Shown here piece after piece: positions 1-8,724 of a stretch of DNA of 64,000 nt. Position 1 is the first letter of the stretch. Every line of letters begins with the position of its first letter. Position numbers and translations under genes: made by a program. The DNA comes from Rhizobiales bacterium GAS188. Its GTDB lineage: Bacteria; Pseudomonadota; Alphaproteobacteria; Rhizobiales; Beijerinckiaceae. Below the pieces are notes generated by a model, which did no database searches, was not told the origin of the DNA, and worked only from the letters and a program-made list of their open reading frames with translations. The stretch lies in NCBI GenBank assembly GCA_900104855.1, contig FNSS01000002.1, positions 248,001 through 312,000 of the forward strand, in the 5' to 3' direction.

Positions 1-235
1 CGCATCCCATTGCGCCGCAGTTGGAGAGCAGGCGGTTGATCTCCTCGTCGGAGCGCTCGGGAGTGCGGCCGTGCGGGAGAAGAGGATCAGCCTTCCGACC
101 GAACTTATCATTCGAGCCACCACCGCCGCACCGGCGCAGCATAGTCGACTGAGTGCCGCGTCGATGCGGCTGCGTCCGGTAGAAATCGGCAACGAGACCG
201 AAGCAGTCGGCATTGCCGCGGCATCCACGGAGTGA
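1..235 (+). CDS. LacI-family transcriptional regulator, C-terminal end (partial)
   Basis: This is the last part of a reading frame that enters from outside the window and stops at 233-235. The readable tail contains the stretch RISLPTELIIRATTAAP, which matches the usual C-terminal end of LacI/GalR sugar-responsive repressors (in that family the segment RxxLPxELVVRxST closes the effector-binding domain). The DNA-binding half is not in the window. The stop lies just before the start of the NagB-like gene, so the regulator is probably co-transcribed with the downstream sugar genes and may control them. The assignment rests on this short tail alone. Confidence 0.7.
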   Translation, partial: ASHCAAVGEQAVDLLVGALGSAAVREKRISLPTELIIRATTAAPAQHSRLSAASMRLRPVEIGNETEAVGIAAASTE

Positions 236-237
236 CG

Positions 238-1002
238 ATGATCCAGATTCGCATCGAGCAGAGCAAGGATGCATTGGGCAAAGCCGCGGCGGCTCTCGGT
301 GCTCAGAAGATTCGGGCGGCCATCGAGGATCGGGGGGCCGCCAACATCGTGATCGCGACGGGCGCGAGCCAATTCGAGATGCTCGCGGCGCTCGTCAGTC
401 TCGACGCGGTGGACTGGGCGCGTGTTACGGCCTTTCACCTCGACGAGTACATTGCGATGGCGGAGACGCATCCGGCGAGTTTCAGGCGCTACCTAAGGGA
501 GCGCTTCACGTCGAAGCTGCCAAGGCTCGGCGCCTTCCACTTCATTCGTGGTGACAGTCCCGACCTTGCGTCGGAGCTTCGGCGCATGAATGCACTTATC
601 GAGCGACACCCGATCGACGTCGCCTTCGCAGGCATCGGCGAGAACGCCCATCTTGCCTTCAACGACCCTCCGGCGGATTTCGAGGCTAAGGCGGCGTTCC
701 GCGTCGTCGAGCTCGAGGAGCGTTGCCGCCGTCAGCAGTTCGACGAAGGATGGTTCCCAACACTCGACGATGTGCCGCACCAAGCCATCTCCATGACAAT
801 ACCGCAGATTATGAGGAGCCATCTGGTCGTGCTCTCGGTTCCCGATCGCCGCAAGGCCGCGGCAGTGCGCGCCACGTTGGAAGGGCCAATCACGCCGATG
901 GTGCCCGCCTCCATCCTTCGCCGTCACCCGGCCTGTCACCTGTTTCTCGACCTTGAATCCGCTGCCCTCATCGCGCAGCCAGTCAGGGCGATCGACGACT
1001 GA
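238..1002 (+). CDS. Glucosamine-6-phosphate deaminase / 6-phosphogluconolactonase-like protein
   Basis: This is a member of the NagB/SugarP isomerase fold, about 254 aa, the normal size for glucosamine-6-phosphate deaminase. Family landmarks are the segment FHLDEY, the signature GIGENAHLAFNDPP and the late motif GPITPMVPAS. NagB converts glucosamine-6-phosphate to fructose-6-phosphate plus ammonia in the cytoplasm; whether this copy uses that substrate or a related sugar phosphate is inferred. A GTG at 232 is in frame, but the ATG at 238 has GGAG five bases upstream and is preferred. The start is next to the stop of the LacI-type regulator, and a solute-binding protein and an SDR follow, which suggests a small carbohydrate-use operon. 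Confidence 0.85.
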   Translation: MIQIRIEQSKDALGKAAAALGAQKIRAAIEDRGAANIVIATGASQFEMLAALVSLDAVDWARVTAFHLDEYIAMAETHPASFRRYLRERFTSKLPRLGAFHFIRGDSPDLASELRRMNALIERHPIDVAFAGIGENAHLAFNDPPADFEAKAAFRVVELEERCRRQQFDEGWFPTLDDVPHQAISMTIPQIMRSHLVVLSVPDRRKAAAVRATLEGPITPMVPASILRRHPACHLFLDLESAALIAQPVRAIDD

Positions 1003-1047
1003 CCGACCGATCATGAGGCATCACGCCTCCAATAGCAGAGGGAAATC

Positions 1048-2235
1048 ATGAGAACTCGACGCAAGGCCCGCATCCGCCTTTTGGCTGCCGCAACAGTTGT
1101 GCTCGCCATGCCGACCCTCGGCACAGCGCAAGAATTCTCCAAGCCGAAGACGCCCCTTGTCATCAGCGTCATCGATGTCGCCGGCGACCTGCAGCTCAGT
1201 CAGCGCGCTCTGGAGAAGTTTCGCGAAACTCATCCCGAGCTTGTCGCGAAATTCGTCTACACCCAGGCCACTGCGCCCGAACTGGCTGGCAAGCTGAAGG
1301 CGCAACAGGATGCTGGGCGCGTCGACATCGATTTCGTGCTGACCGGCAACGATGCGCTGGCCGCGGGCATGGAGCAGGGTTTGTGGACTGAGATCTTGCC
1401 AAAATACGCGGCCGCGTTGCCAGACCTCGAACAGCTCTATCTCTCGGGGGCCTACGCGATGCAGAAGATGGCACGCGGGCAGGCCTTCGTAGACGATTGG
1501 TACCCTTCTGGGCCGCTGCTGGAATACGCCCCGGATCGGGTCAAGGATGTGCCGGACACGGCCGACAAGCTGCTCGCCTGGTGCAAGGCCCATCCGGGCA
1601 AGTTCATGTACGCGCGCCCGGCAAATTCAGGTCCCGGCCGCACCTTCGTGATGGGTCTGCCCTATCTGCTCGGCGACAAGGATCCTATGGATCCGACCAA
1701 TGGCTGGGAAAAGACCTGGGCTTATCTGAAGGAGCTCGACGGCTGCATCGACTACTATCCGTCAGGCACCGGCGCAACCATGAAGGAGCTCGGTGAGGGC
1801 TCGCGCGATATCATCGCCACCACCACGGGCTGGGACGTCAACCCGCGCTATCTCGGCATCGTCCCCGAGGAGTATAAGGTCGGCACGCTGAAGGGGTTCC
1901 ATTGGGTCGGCGACGCCAATTATGTGGCGATCCCGAAGGGCGTCTCCCAGGAAAAGCTGGGTGTCCTACTGGAGTTGATCGCCTTCATTCTGAAGCCAGA
2001 GGCGCAGGCCTTCATGTTTGATCACGGCTACATGTATCCCGGCCCGGCCATCAAGAATGTACCGATCGAGATGGCGCCGGCGGAGAGCCAGGAGACCTTC
2101 AAGCGATTCGGCCGACCGGAATATGCATCCCTGATCGCGAACAATCCGGTCGAGCCACCGCTCGACGCGAAGCCGCTGGTGGCAATGTTCAACAAATGGG
2201 ACCGCGAGATCGGCGGTGCGAAGCTCAAGAAGTAG
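1048..2235 (+). CDS. ABC transporter extracellular solute-binding protein
   Basis: This 395-aa protein starts with a typical signal peptide: basic RTRRKAR, then a hydrophobic LLAAATVVLAM segment and a cleavage region around GTAQEF. It is therefore expected in the periplasm. The rest reads like a family 1 solute-binding protein, with KLKAQQDAGRVDIDFVLTGNDAL near the N-terminus and C-terminal IAFILKPEAQAFMFDHGY. A GAGGGA ribosome site precedes the ATG. It lies 45 bp after the NagB-like gene and before the SDR, so a sugar or amino-sugar ligand is likely. No permease or ATPase gene is adjacent here, so the transporter must be completed elsewhere. Confidence 0.85.
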   Translation: MRTRRKARIRLLAAATVVLAMPTLGTAQEFSKPKTPLVISVIDVAGDLQLSQRALEKFRETHPELVAKFVYTQATAPELAGKLKAQQDAGRVDIDFVLTGNDALAAGMEQGLWTEILPKYAAALPDLEQLYLSGAYAMQKMARGQAFVDDWYPSGPLLEYAPDRVKDVPDTADKLLAWCKAHPGKFMYARPANSGPGRTFVMGLPYLLGDKDPMDPTNGWEKTWAYLKELDGCIDYYPSGTGATMKELGEGSRDIIATTTGWDVNPRYLGIVPEEYKVGTLKGFHWVGDANYVAIPKGVSQEKLGVLLELIAFILKPEAQAFMFDHGYMYPGPAIKNVPIEMAPAESQETFKRFGRPEYASLIANNPVEPPLDAKPLVAMFNKWDREIGGAKLKK

Positions 2236-2456
2236 GACGAGCAAGGCGCCCGCCGCCAGGGCGCGCCGGCGCCTGCCGGCTCTCGGATCATCGCGCACGT
2301 CATAGGGCTTGTGGCGCGTGCTGATACCCCTAGCGCGACGGGCGCCAGAACCTAAAGCGCTATCGTTGCCGCGAATCGGACATTGAGGCTCGGCGCAGCA
2401 AGGGTTCTTGGCGGGAACGTGGGCGTAAAGCCCGAGAAGCATCAAGGGGTCGCATC

Positions 2457-3353
2457 ATGACGATGAAGCGCATCGTATTCACAGGCGGGACCGGCAAGGC
2501 CGGCCGCCACGTCGTGCCGCACCTTGTCGGCAAAGGCTATGACGTGCTCAATGTCGACCTGAGAGCGCTCGATCTACCGGGCGTCAACACGCTGATCGCC
2601 GACGTCACCGATAGCGGCCAGGTCTTCAATTCGCTGACCAGCCATTTCGGCGCGCAGGGCCTCAAGGCCGGAGAGCCGCCACGGCCGCCGGATGCCGTCG
2701 TCCACTTCGCCGCTGTCCCACGGATTCTCATCAATCCCGACAACGAGACGTTCCGCGTCAATGTGATCAGCACCTACAACGTCATTGAAGCGGCTGTGAA
2801 GCTCGGGGTGCGCAAGATCATCATCGCCTCCAGCGAGACGACCTACGGAGTCTGCTTCGCCGAGGGCGACAAGGACTTCCACAGCTTGCCGCTGGAGGAA
2901 GACTATGACGTCGACCCGATGGACAGCTACGGCTTGTCCAAGGTCGTCAACGAGAAGACCGCCCGCGCCTTCGCGATGCGATACGGCGCCGACATCTATG
3001 CGCTGCGGATCGCGAATGTCATCGAACCGCATGAATACGAGCGGTTTGCAGCCTTCATCGCCGATCCCATGTCGCGCAAGCGGAACGCCTGGAGCTATAT
3101 CGATGCGCGCGACCTCGGCGAGATCGTGCATCTTTGCCTGCAGAAGGATGGCCTCGGCTTCCAAGTCTTCAACGCCGTCAACGATACGATCACGGCGACC
3201 ATTCCGACGCGGGAATTCCTTGGCCGCTACTGCCCTGGCATACCGATCAAGCGCGAGCTCGGCGAGTTCGAGGCGCCTCTATCGAACCGGAAGGCACGCG
3301 AAGTCCTCGGCTTCAAGGAACAGCATCACTGGAGGAAATACCTCCTGCCTTGA
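2457..3353 (+). CDS. Extended SDR, NAD-dependent epimerase/dehydratase family
   Basis: This 298-aa protein has a Rossmann NAD(P)-binding motif at the start (TGGTGKAGRH), the conserved DVTDS pocket, the active-site serine region (IASSETTYG) and the catalytic YxxxK as YGLSKVV, in the order expected for extended short-chain dehydrogenases such as UDP-glucose 4-epimerase or uronate dehydrogenase. The exact substrate cannot be read. An AAGGGG ribosome site precedes ATG 2457. It lies 222 bp after the solute-binding protein in the same orientation and plausibly acts on the imported sugar. Confidence 0.85.
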   Translation: MTMKRIVFTGGTGKAGRHVVPHLVGKGYDVLNVDLRALDLPGVNTLIADVTDSGQVFNSLTSHFGAQGLKAGEPPRPPDAVVHFAAVPRILINPDNETFRVNVISTYNVIEAAVKLGVRKIIIASSETTYGVCFAEGDKDFHSLPLEEDYDVDPMDSYGLSKVVNEKTARAFAMRYGADIYALRIANVIEPHEYERFAAFIADPMSRKRNAWSYIDARDLGEIVHLCLQKDGLGFQVFNAVNDTITATIPTREFLGRYCPGIPIKRELGEFEAPLSNRKAREVLGFKEQHHWRKYLLP

Positions 3354-3469
3354 CCTCGGTTGGGGATTGGTGATCTTGCCCTATCATGCACCGTGCCGTC
3401 ATTCCCGCCTGCTCCGCGCCCCGCATCTCGATTGCGGCCTCGGCCAGGATACCGCCGTCCTTGAATGCA

Positions 3470-4255
3470 TCAATGCTGCGCCGCCCAGACCGCACCGCTG
3501 ATGATCCCGTCATTGCCTTGCGCGGTATCGCCGGCCGCTGAGCCAGTATCGGCGTTGAGTAGGAACTCCGCAACCAGCCCCTCCGGGGGCGCTGAGTCCG
3601 CAGAATACAGCGCGGCCACATCGCTCGCGCCCAGCGCCCTGTTCCATATCCGCACGCGCGAGATACCCCCCTTGAAGAAGCTCTTGCCATCCCTGGTGCC
3701 GAGCCGCAGAGGCGATGTTCCTGCCGTCGGATCGACTTCCAGCTGGAGATTGCCGTTGGGCGGCGGCTGGTAGTGGATGGGGCACGGCCCCTCCGAGGGT
3801 CCCCGATAGGTATCGCACCGCCGGTAGCGGCCGTCCCGGTAGATGTAACAGCGAGTCGCATCTGCGACGCCCGCGACGTGGTTCCAGTGTCCTTTGTGCA
3901 GCACGTCCTGGAAATAGCTGCCCACGCCTTCTCCACCTGCAGGATTGAACGCATAGTAGCTGATCCTGTTCGGTCGCGGTGGCGTCTCCGTCGTGTGATC
4001 GCGATTGTACATGCGGAAGACCCATTCCTGTTGACCAGTGTCGCCCGCGCCCTCGCCCTTGCCCAGCCAGTGCACATAGCCCGATCCTTCTCAGTGTGGA
4101 AAATTGAGGCTATCTGGCCTGATCCACGCCGCGACGGTGAGTTCACCCGACGTGGCGATGCTGTAGTCGCCGAGGCTCGGGATCTCGACATAGTTGTCGA
4201 TCCCGTTGAACCTGAGATAGACATCACCTGTCCGAGGCGCTGAATTCTGAGCCAT
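3470..4255 (-). pseudogene. LamG/concanavalin-like domain protein interrupted by an in-frame TGA
   Basis: The start at 4255 has a good GGAGG ribosome site and begins MAQNSAPRTGDVYLRFNG. After 54 codons, ending DSLNFPH, a TGA occurs at 4091-4093. The same frame then continues without shift as EGSGYVHWLGKGEGAGD and runs to 3470. Both parts read as one LamG-like jellyroll: FNGIDNYVEIPS at the start, AAWIRPD, GHWNHVAGV in the middle, and SRVRIWNRALGASDVAALY near the end. LamG folds often bind sugars or act in adhesion. One base change explains the break, so a recent pseudogene, a sequencing error or read-through are all possible. No signal peptide is visible. Confidence 0.75.
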
Positions 4256-4869
4256 GCGAACCCTCCGCAAAACCGATCCATACACTACCGAGCCGATGAC
4301 CCATCGAATCGCACGATGCGCACGCCCACATGCGGTATCTTCACCGGCCTGCTGCGCATAAGGGCTCTGAGGCCACGCGACAGCCACGACGCCGACAAGC
4401 GTGATCAATTCGTCAATCTCCTCCTCCAGGCTGAGGACCGCAACTTTGCGCCATGAGATGCATAGCATATGGCGCGCCGGACGTTGTGTGTGTCGGATCA
4501 CTCTCGGAATGGCCACGAGGCCATTCTTGCTCCTCCGCCCCCACCCCAACGGCCGGAAAGCGGACCTTCCGCAGGCGTTGCTCAATTACCGAAGGTCTCG
4601 CTGGGCTGATGCCATTGTTGCGGCCTACTCGCGCGATGGCCACCAGATGCCCCACCAGGGCCGCCCAGCGCATATCGCCTTCCCGTGGGCGGCGAATGCC
4701 TTTTCGATGCCGCTGAGGCGGTTCTCGATGTTCCATCAGGAAACGCCCGCAGTGGCGCTTCGGGGTTGCCAAGAACGCCCTGGTCGGGTCAGATTTGGGA
4801 CAGGATCGGCTATCTGGGGAATGCCGTTCCCCGGCCATTCGCCACGTAGCCAGACTCGCGAATGCGGCG
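4256..4869. other. Gap without a supported gene
   Basis: About 600 bases between two minus-strand genes. Several long open frames exist on both strands, but none has recognisable family motifs, a good ribosome site or amino-acid usage unlike a frame shadow. I see no repeat or hairpin of note. Confidence 0.4.
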
Positions 4870-5370
4870 TCATCCTGGAATGTAGCGGCGCGCCCAGGAT
4901 GCGAAGCTTTGCGCGAGCGCGCCTGTCCGACGCTGCTCCGCGCCAGGGACATACCAAGCCCCACCCGCGGAAGTCGGCGACACGGTGAGGATTTTCTGCG
5001 TCGCCAGTACCTGCCCATTAGGCCCGAACAGCGTGACGACCCCGTCGAGGTAGTCGTTGGTCGACGACAAAGTCTGCCCGCCGCCATCATCGTTGAGGGA
5101 AAGGCTGCGCACGAGGGCGACGAGCCTCTCGCCGGGGCGAAGACGTCCGGCATATTCGGCCTGAAGCGCCTGGGTGAGATCGCCGCGGACGATCTCCGCA
5201 TAGCCGCCGAGGCCCTGCTCGCGAAGCGGCGTGACATCGACATAGATGCTGCCGGCGCGGGCGATTAGACGAGCCTCGGCCGCGCCAGTCGCCGCCCAGG
5301 CGGCCGCGCCGAGCGCGATACCAACGATGAGCAGGCGGGCCATCGCGCCGAGAGCAAAAGGCTTTGTCAT
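4870..5370 (-). CDS. Hypothetical exported protein
   Basis: A 166-aa protein starting at ATG 5370 behind a strong GAGGAG ribosome site. The N-terminus MTKPFALGAMARLLIVG plus a hydrophobic alanine-rich run ending ATGAAEA is a classical signal peptide, so the product should be periplasmic or surface-exposed. The mature part has alternating hydrophobic strands (IYVDVTPLREQGL, LVALVRSLSLND, GVVTLFGPNGQVLATQ) and ends WARRYIPG. I do not recognise a named family. Its overall character resembles other small exported proteins of unknown role in Hyphomicrobiales. Confidence 0.7.
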   Translation of the reverse strand: MTKPFALGAMARLLIVGIALGAAAWAATGAAEARLIARAGSIYVDVTPLREQGLGGYAEIVRGDLTQALQAEYAGRLRPGERLVALVRSLSLNDDGGGQTLSSTNDYLDGVVTLFGPNGQVLATQKILTVSPTSAGGAWYVPGAEQRRTGALAQSFASWARRYIPG

Positions 5371-5951
5371 GGCGTCATCTCCTCGTCGTCGCCCAGTCGA
5401 GCACGATCTTGATCCGTCCGCGCAGCCTCGGCCTAGGACGCTCAGACGAGTCATTGCTATGTTCCGTATCTGAGCATGGCGTTGGTGTAGTTATTGGGAG
5501 GCGTGTGAACACCTCTTCTCTGAAGATGGGCCGTTTAAGCCCCATCCTTCAACTATATGTAAGTATGTCCTGCATGCCTGAAGGATTCGCAGTAGCTACT
5601 CTTCGAGAAGGCAAGATGCTTTTTGAAAACTGCTTGATTGCGGATCGCGACGCTCACTTCCGCTAATTGGCACAGTCTCGCTGTGCTCTCGCCCCGCCAG
5701 CGAGCTAAACTGGCAAGTGGCGCGGAAGACACGGAGCACGCCCTCACCGAAACTCAACGCCGTGAATCTGCCGTCACAGTCGATGTCGGGCGTTCCTTCT
5801 GTGGCGCTGCCGGCGCCGTGAGGGGGCGGATGGCAGTCGCGGCACCTTCGGCAACAGGTCTTCGTTCAACCCGTCCTTCGCATGAGTGGCATGCAAGCGG
5901 GGTGCGACAACGCCCCGCCTGAAGCACCATGTACCGACTCGGTATCACACG
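5371..5951. other. Gap without a supported gene
   Basis: Roughly 580 bases upstream of the exported protein. Composition is less GC-rich around 5480-5650 than in the neighbouring genes, which fits promoter or non-coding DNA. I see no convincing coding frame. Confidence 0.35.
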
Positions 5952-5969
5952 ATGACAGACGAGGCCGAT

Positions 5970-6074
5970 ATGACAACCCAACGCCAAGATTCCAAATGGG
6001 ATTGGCCGTCGCCCAGGCCCTTCGCCCGCCTGCCCTGGTGGCGGCGATTCCTTAGAACAGCCGGGCGAGGCTAA
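5970..6074 (+). CDS. Very small basic protein with a WDWP motif
   Basis: A possible 34-aa protein starting at ATG 5970, which has GAGG six bases upstream; an in-frame ATG at 5952 is an alternative. It contains KWDWPSPRPFARLPWWRRFL. The next small gene (6095) also begins with WDWP after a few residues, so the two may be related. The role is unknown and the call depends on this shared motif. Confidence 0.35.
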   Translation: MTTQRQDSKWDWPSPRPFARLPWWRRFLRTAGRG

Positions 6075-6094
6075 CCTCTTAATGTGGTAACGCC

Positions 6095-6316
6095 ATGACA
6101 GCACGGCACGAATGGGATTGGCCACCGGAGCGGACCCGCATCGCCGAGCTCAGCTTCCGATTTCCGGCTCGACGCAAGAGCGGGAGGGGCCGCTTCGCTG
6201 ACGGATTCTTCCGGGTGGTAAAGACATGCCTCAAGGTGGCCGCCGGCATCATCCTGGTTAGCGTCATGGCTGGCGCCATCTGGATCATGGTGACCGCCAT
6301 CAAGGCTTGGACATAG
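6095..6316 (+). CDS. Small single-pass membrane protein
   Basis: A 73-aa protein with a basic, arginine-rich N-terminal half that begins MTARHEWDWPPERTR, followed by one strong hydrophobic segment (AAGIILVSVMAGAIWIMV) near the C-terminus. The expected location is the inner membrane with the basic half in the cytoplasm. No strong ribosome site is visible, and the family is not recognised. It follows the WDWP protein at 5970 by 20 bases and shares its WDWP start. Confidence 0.45.
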   Translation: MTARHEWDWPPERTRIAELSFRFPARRKSGRGRFADGFFRVVKTCLKVAAGIILVSVMAGAIWIMVTAIKAWT

Positions 6317-6346
6317 GCGGCGGGAGGGAGTCGAGCGGGGTGCCGG

Positions 6347-6928
6347 TCAAGGTTTCTCCACAGCCACGGCTTTGTCGTTAAGCAGCTTGAGGCCGAGTCC
6401 CTTGCGATCTCTGAGGCTTGCGGTCCTCAGCCCCGGCATCATTCGAAGAAGCGTCCTGAGCTTGGGTTGAAGCCTGAGGGGAGCTTCACTGACCCTTTTG
6501 ATTGTCAGTGCCAGAATCCAGGCGTCGTAAATTTGAGCCTCGATCGGCACATCTTGTGCTATCGCGCAGAAATCCCGACAGACAAGTTGCAGCGCCACAG
6601 CAACCATCTCTTCCTTAAGTTCCATGGCGTCGGCGGCCTTGCGGTCTGCGTGCTTAAGAAACCCTGCCGCGCCAGAGAGGTCGCTTACCAGCTCCTTGGT
6701 TGAAATCCCTCGGCTGGAGGCAAGTGCTGAGTGGACCGTCTCAATCTTGGCCTTTTCGCCGATGGTCGCCACGACCTCCCTTGCCGCGTTCGCCAAAGTA
6801 AAGACGGGGACAAGGTGGGCGCCTTCAAAGTAAAGACGCACTGCTGTCTTGATGTGAGCCTCGGCGGCTTCGAGCTTTGTAACAACGATTTTTGATGCTG
6901 CAAAAGCCGGGTGAGGATTGTCACTCAT
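6347..6928 (-). CDS. Hypothetical helical protein coupled to an XRE regulator
   Basis: A 193-aa protein that looks almost wholly alpha-helical, with the pattern ASKIVVTKLEAAEAHIKTAV followed by YFEGAHLVPVFTLANAA and a later basic helix region (LRLQPKLRTLLRMMPGL). I do not recognise a functional domain. Its ATG overlaps the TGA of the upstream XRE reading frame as ATGA, a classic arrangement for translational coupling, so it was probably made together with that regulator. This pairing suggests an accessory regulatory or toxin-antitoxin-like unit, but nothing in the sequence proves that. Confidence 0.7.
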   Translation of the reverse strand: MSDNPHPAFAASKIVVTKLEAAEAHIKTAVRLYFEGAHLVPVFTLANAAREVVATIGEKAKIETVHSALASSRGISTKELVSDLSGAAGFLKHADRKAADAMELKEEMVAVALQLVCRDFCAIAQDVPIEAQIYDAWILALTIKRVSEAPLRLQPKLRTLLRMMPGLRTASLRDRKGLGLKLLNDKAVAVEKP

Positions 6929-7177
6929 CTTTGCCCCTTCCGCAGCCTCACTCCCGGCCCGCCGCCATTCTCGGCGATGAACTCGACTCCGGCGGCCTCA
7001 AGCACGCCGCATGGCATCAAGGTTAGCTCGCTGAGGGATGCTCGCGCCATTTTCAAAATCGGTGACAATGCTGCTCGTCAAGATCGCCGCTCTTGCGAGG
7101 TCGAGCTGTGACATTTCGATAAGGCGGCGTGCGGCGCGACATTGGGCGGCCGTGATCGCCTGTTGGTTGCCCTTCAA
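6925..7177 (-). pseudogene. XRE-family helix-turn-helix regulator, frameshifted
   Basis: The minus strand reads AITAAQCRAARRLIEMSQLD, then LARAAILTSSIVTDFENGAS and IPQRANLDAMRR, then shifts frame and continues as VLEAAGVEFIAENGGG and PGVRLRKGQR. This is the short alphaproteobacterial XRE type of about 75-80 aa. The break lies near 7003-7010, where a CG dinucleotide seems to have been lost, giving an early TGA. The true stop would overlap the ATG of the 6928 gene. The start is uncertain; a TTG at 7175-7177 is one choice. Without the frame correction only the DNA-binding part would be made. Confidence 0.65.
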
Positions 7178-7213
7178 ATGCCCATTCGCCTTCTGGTGCT
7201 CGACAAGGAGAAA

Positions 7214-7262
7214 GCGGACCCCGCCGGGGCGAATCGTGATCCCGGCGGGGTCTGAGCCACAG
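7214..7262. repeat. Palindromic intergenic repeat, copy 1
   Basis: A perfect 12-bp inverted repeat, GACCCCGCCGGG at 7217-7228 and CCCGGCGGGGTC at 7241-7252, followed by the tail TCTGAGCCAC. Related dyads with the same GCGGACCCCGC start and GGGGTC-tail occur at 7628, 7746, 49076 and 54212 in this window. Confidence 0.6.
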
Positions 7263-7439
7263 CGAGGGCGAGGGTTGTTGCCATTGCCGTGGCCAGCGTG
7301 ACACTACCATGCGTCGCCCGGAAGCCCTAGGCGCCCTGTGGACAGCCATTCCGGGCGGCGGCTACCACCATAGCCGGGACGCCGCTCCAGGCCCTTGGCA
7401 GCCTTCGCCGTGAGCCCCGGAACCGCCGCAAAGCAAGGG

Positions 7440-7576
7440 CCGGGCGGCCCCATTTCATCGCGCTGCTCGGCGGCTTCGGCGGCGGCCCGTTCCACGGGAC
7501 AGGCTACTACGGCGGCGGAGGTCTCGGCCCCGTCCTGGTGATCGAGCTCATTCTCGTGGTGACAGGGCGCCTGTAG
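7440..7576 (+). pseudogene. Remnant of a small glycine-rich membrane protein
   Basis: One frame ends with FGGGPFHGTGYYGGGGLGPV and LVIELILVVTGRL before the TAG at 7574. This glycine-rich lead followed by a short hydrophobic tail resembles small membrane proteins of the DUF3309 type. No start codon can be found in frame and the upstream part does not look coding, so this is most likely a remnant. Confidence 0.3.
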
Positions 7577-7627
7577 CAGCGCGTTGGTCGAGCCGAGCCG
7601 TGGTCAAATGAAAGCTGTGGAGAAATG

Positions 7628-7671
7628 GCGGACCCCGCGCGAGAGCGGTCCCGGCGGGGTCCCGGCCACGG
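7628..7671. repeat. Palindromic intergenic repeat, copy 2
   Basis: It begins GCGGACCCCGCGCGAGAGCG and closes with GGCGGGGTCC and GGCCACGG. Same class as the dyad at 7214, with a longer loop. Confidence 0.55.
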
Positions 7672-7745
7672 GCGGGGGCTCTGGGAGCGCGACCGTGGCC
7701 AACTCTTCAATACCATGAGCGTCACGCGAAGCCTTCGACAACATG

Positions 7746-7795
7746 GCGAACCCCGCGCGGGGGGCATGATTTTTCCCTGCGGGTTCTAACCACGG
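7746..7795. repeat. Palindromic intergenic repeat, copy 3
   Basis: GCGAACCCCGC on one arm and GCGGGTTCTAACCACGG on the other. The arms carry compensating changes relative to copies 1 and 2 (GAACCC with GGGTTC), so the dyad has kept its pairing. Confidence 0.5.
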
Positions 7796-7851
7796 CAGAT
7801 GCTTGGGCTTTCCGGGGAGGCGAATCAGCCCCACCTCACAACTTTTCACTC

Positions 7852-7880
7852 AGCCCCCCTCGAAAAAGCGGGGCTTTTTT
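7852..7880 (+). terminator. Rho-independent terminator
   Basis: AGCCCC at 7852-7857 pairs with GGGGCT at 7870-7875 and is followed by a run of six T. It points rightward and would end transcription coming from the 7.2-7.6 kb region. Confidence 0.6.
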
Positions 7881-7930
7881 GTTTGGCAGGGTCTATGCCA
7901 GCTAGGCGGGATCGCGGGGGTGTATAGGCA

Positions 7931-8137
7931 TCAGCCAGCCAGAATTTGCTTGATGCGCTTGACAATGGCAGCTTCCTTCTCTTCCGCAGCCAACAATCGG
8001 GTCAAGGCATCCCCTTCAAGCATGTGGCCGGGATGGGCCGCCCGTAATGCAGCGATGATGGCCTGATGCGCTTCGGGTAGCTCCGCATAAAGTCGCTCAA
8101 GTTCCGCGCCTAGCTCTGGGGGTATCAATCCGGGCAT
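7931..8137 (-). CDS. Small hypothetical helical protein
   Basis: A 68-aa protein starting at 8137 (MPGLIPPELGAELERLY) with heptad-like leucines and a C-terminal basic helix (EAAIVKRIKQILAG). It looks soluble and fully helical. No family is recognised; the upstream ribosome site is weak. Confidence 0.45.
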   Translation of the reverse strand: MPGLIPPELGAELERLYAELPEAHQAIIAALRAAHPGHMLEGDALTRLLAAEEKEAAIVKRIKQILAG

Positions 8138-8308
8138 GCCTAGAATATGGCATGGCCGACGGGCACCTTCCACCGTCAAGGGGTGGCAAATTTCAAACGG
8201 CGTTCGCGCCCCCCTCAATCGATTAGGCCGATTGTGAAGGCGACAACAGCGACCAGGGCGAACCAGGTCCGGCAAGGGTGTTGGCCTTGTGGTGCCGACG
8301 CTGCTGAC

Positions 8309-8608
8309 CTAGCCTGGATCGGCGATCGTCCATGATATCAAGGGAGGGGCGAATGGGAAGTCCGCGACGTCCAGAACATCGCCGACGTCCTGGTCGATCC
8401 TGAAGGCGCGTTGGAGCGGCGGAATCATTGGGAGAAGACCAGCCACTCGCTCCTTGTCGGCGCCATCCTGCATTAGCCGCTGTAGCCATTCTCCAGGTGT
8501 CAAATGCCCCGCTCCTGAGGACGCGGAGCGCTTGAGCGCCAGTCGGATCGAGTTTGCGGTAGGGACAGGGGTCGATCTACGACGAGCAGAGATTCTTGTG
8601 CACTGCAC
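8309..8608 (-). CDS. Possible small hypothetical protein
   Basis: A GTG-started frame of 99 aa containing the plausible helical part HLTPGEWLQRLMQDGADKER and a hydrophobic-acidic C-terminal part (DVGDVLDVADFPFAPP). Codon usage looks coding in the middle but the N-terminus is arginine- and serine-rich and less convincing. No family recognised. Confidence 0.3.
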   Translation of the reverse strand: MQCTRISARRRSTPVPTANSIRLALKRSASSGAGHLTPGEWLQRLMQDGADKERVAGLLPMIPPLQRAFRIDQDVGDVLDVADFPFAPPLISWTIADPG

Positions 8609-8724
8609 AAAAAGTCTCTTGAATTTATTGTGCAGTGCACCTAAATAGGGTCATCGGCGCGAGTTGGGTAGATGGCGCCGAACAATCTCAATCAATCCCA
8701 CTAGGGGGGCACGGAAAGGATCTA

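Noticed and set aside
3313-4281. Long minus-strand open frame overlapping the LamG gene
   Set aside because: It is serine/arginine-rich shadow sequence in another frame; the LamG motifs are only in the frame chosen.
4413-5243. 276-aa minus-strand open frame
   Set aside because: It overlaps the exported protein at 4870-5370 and has arginine/proline-rich shadow composition without motifs.
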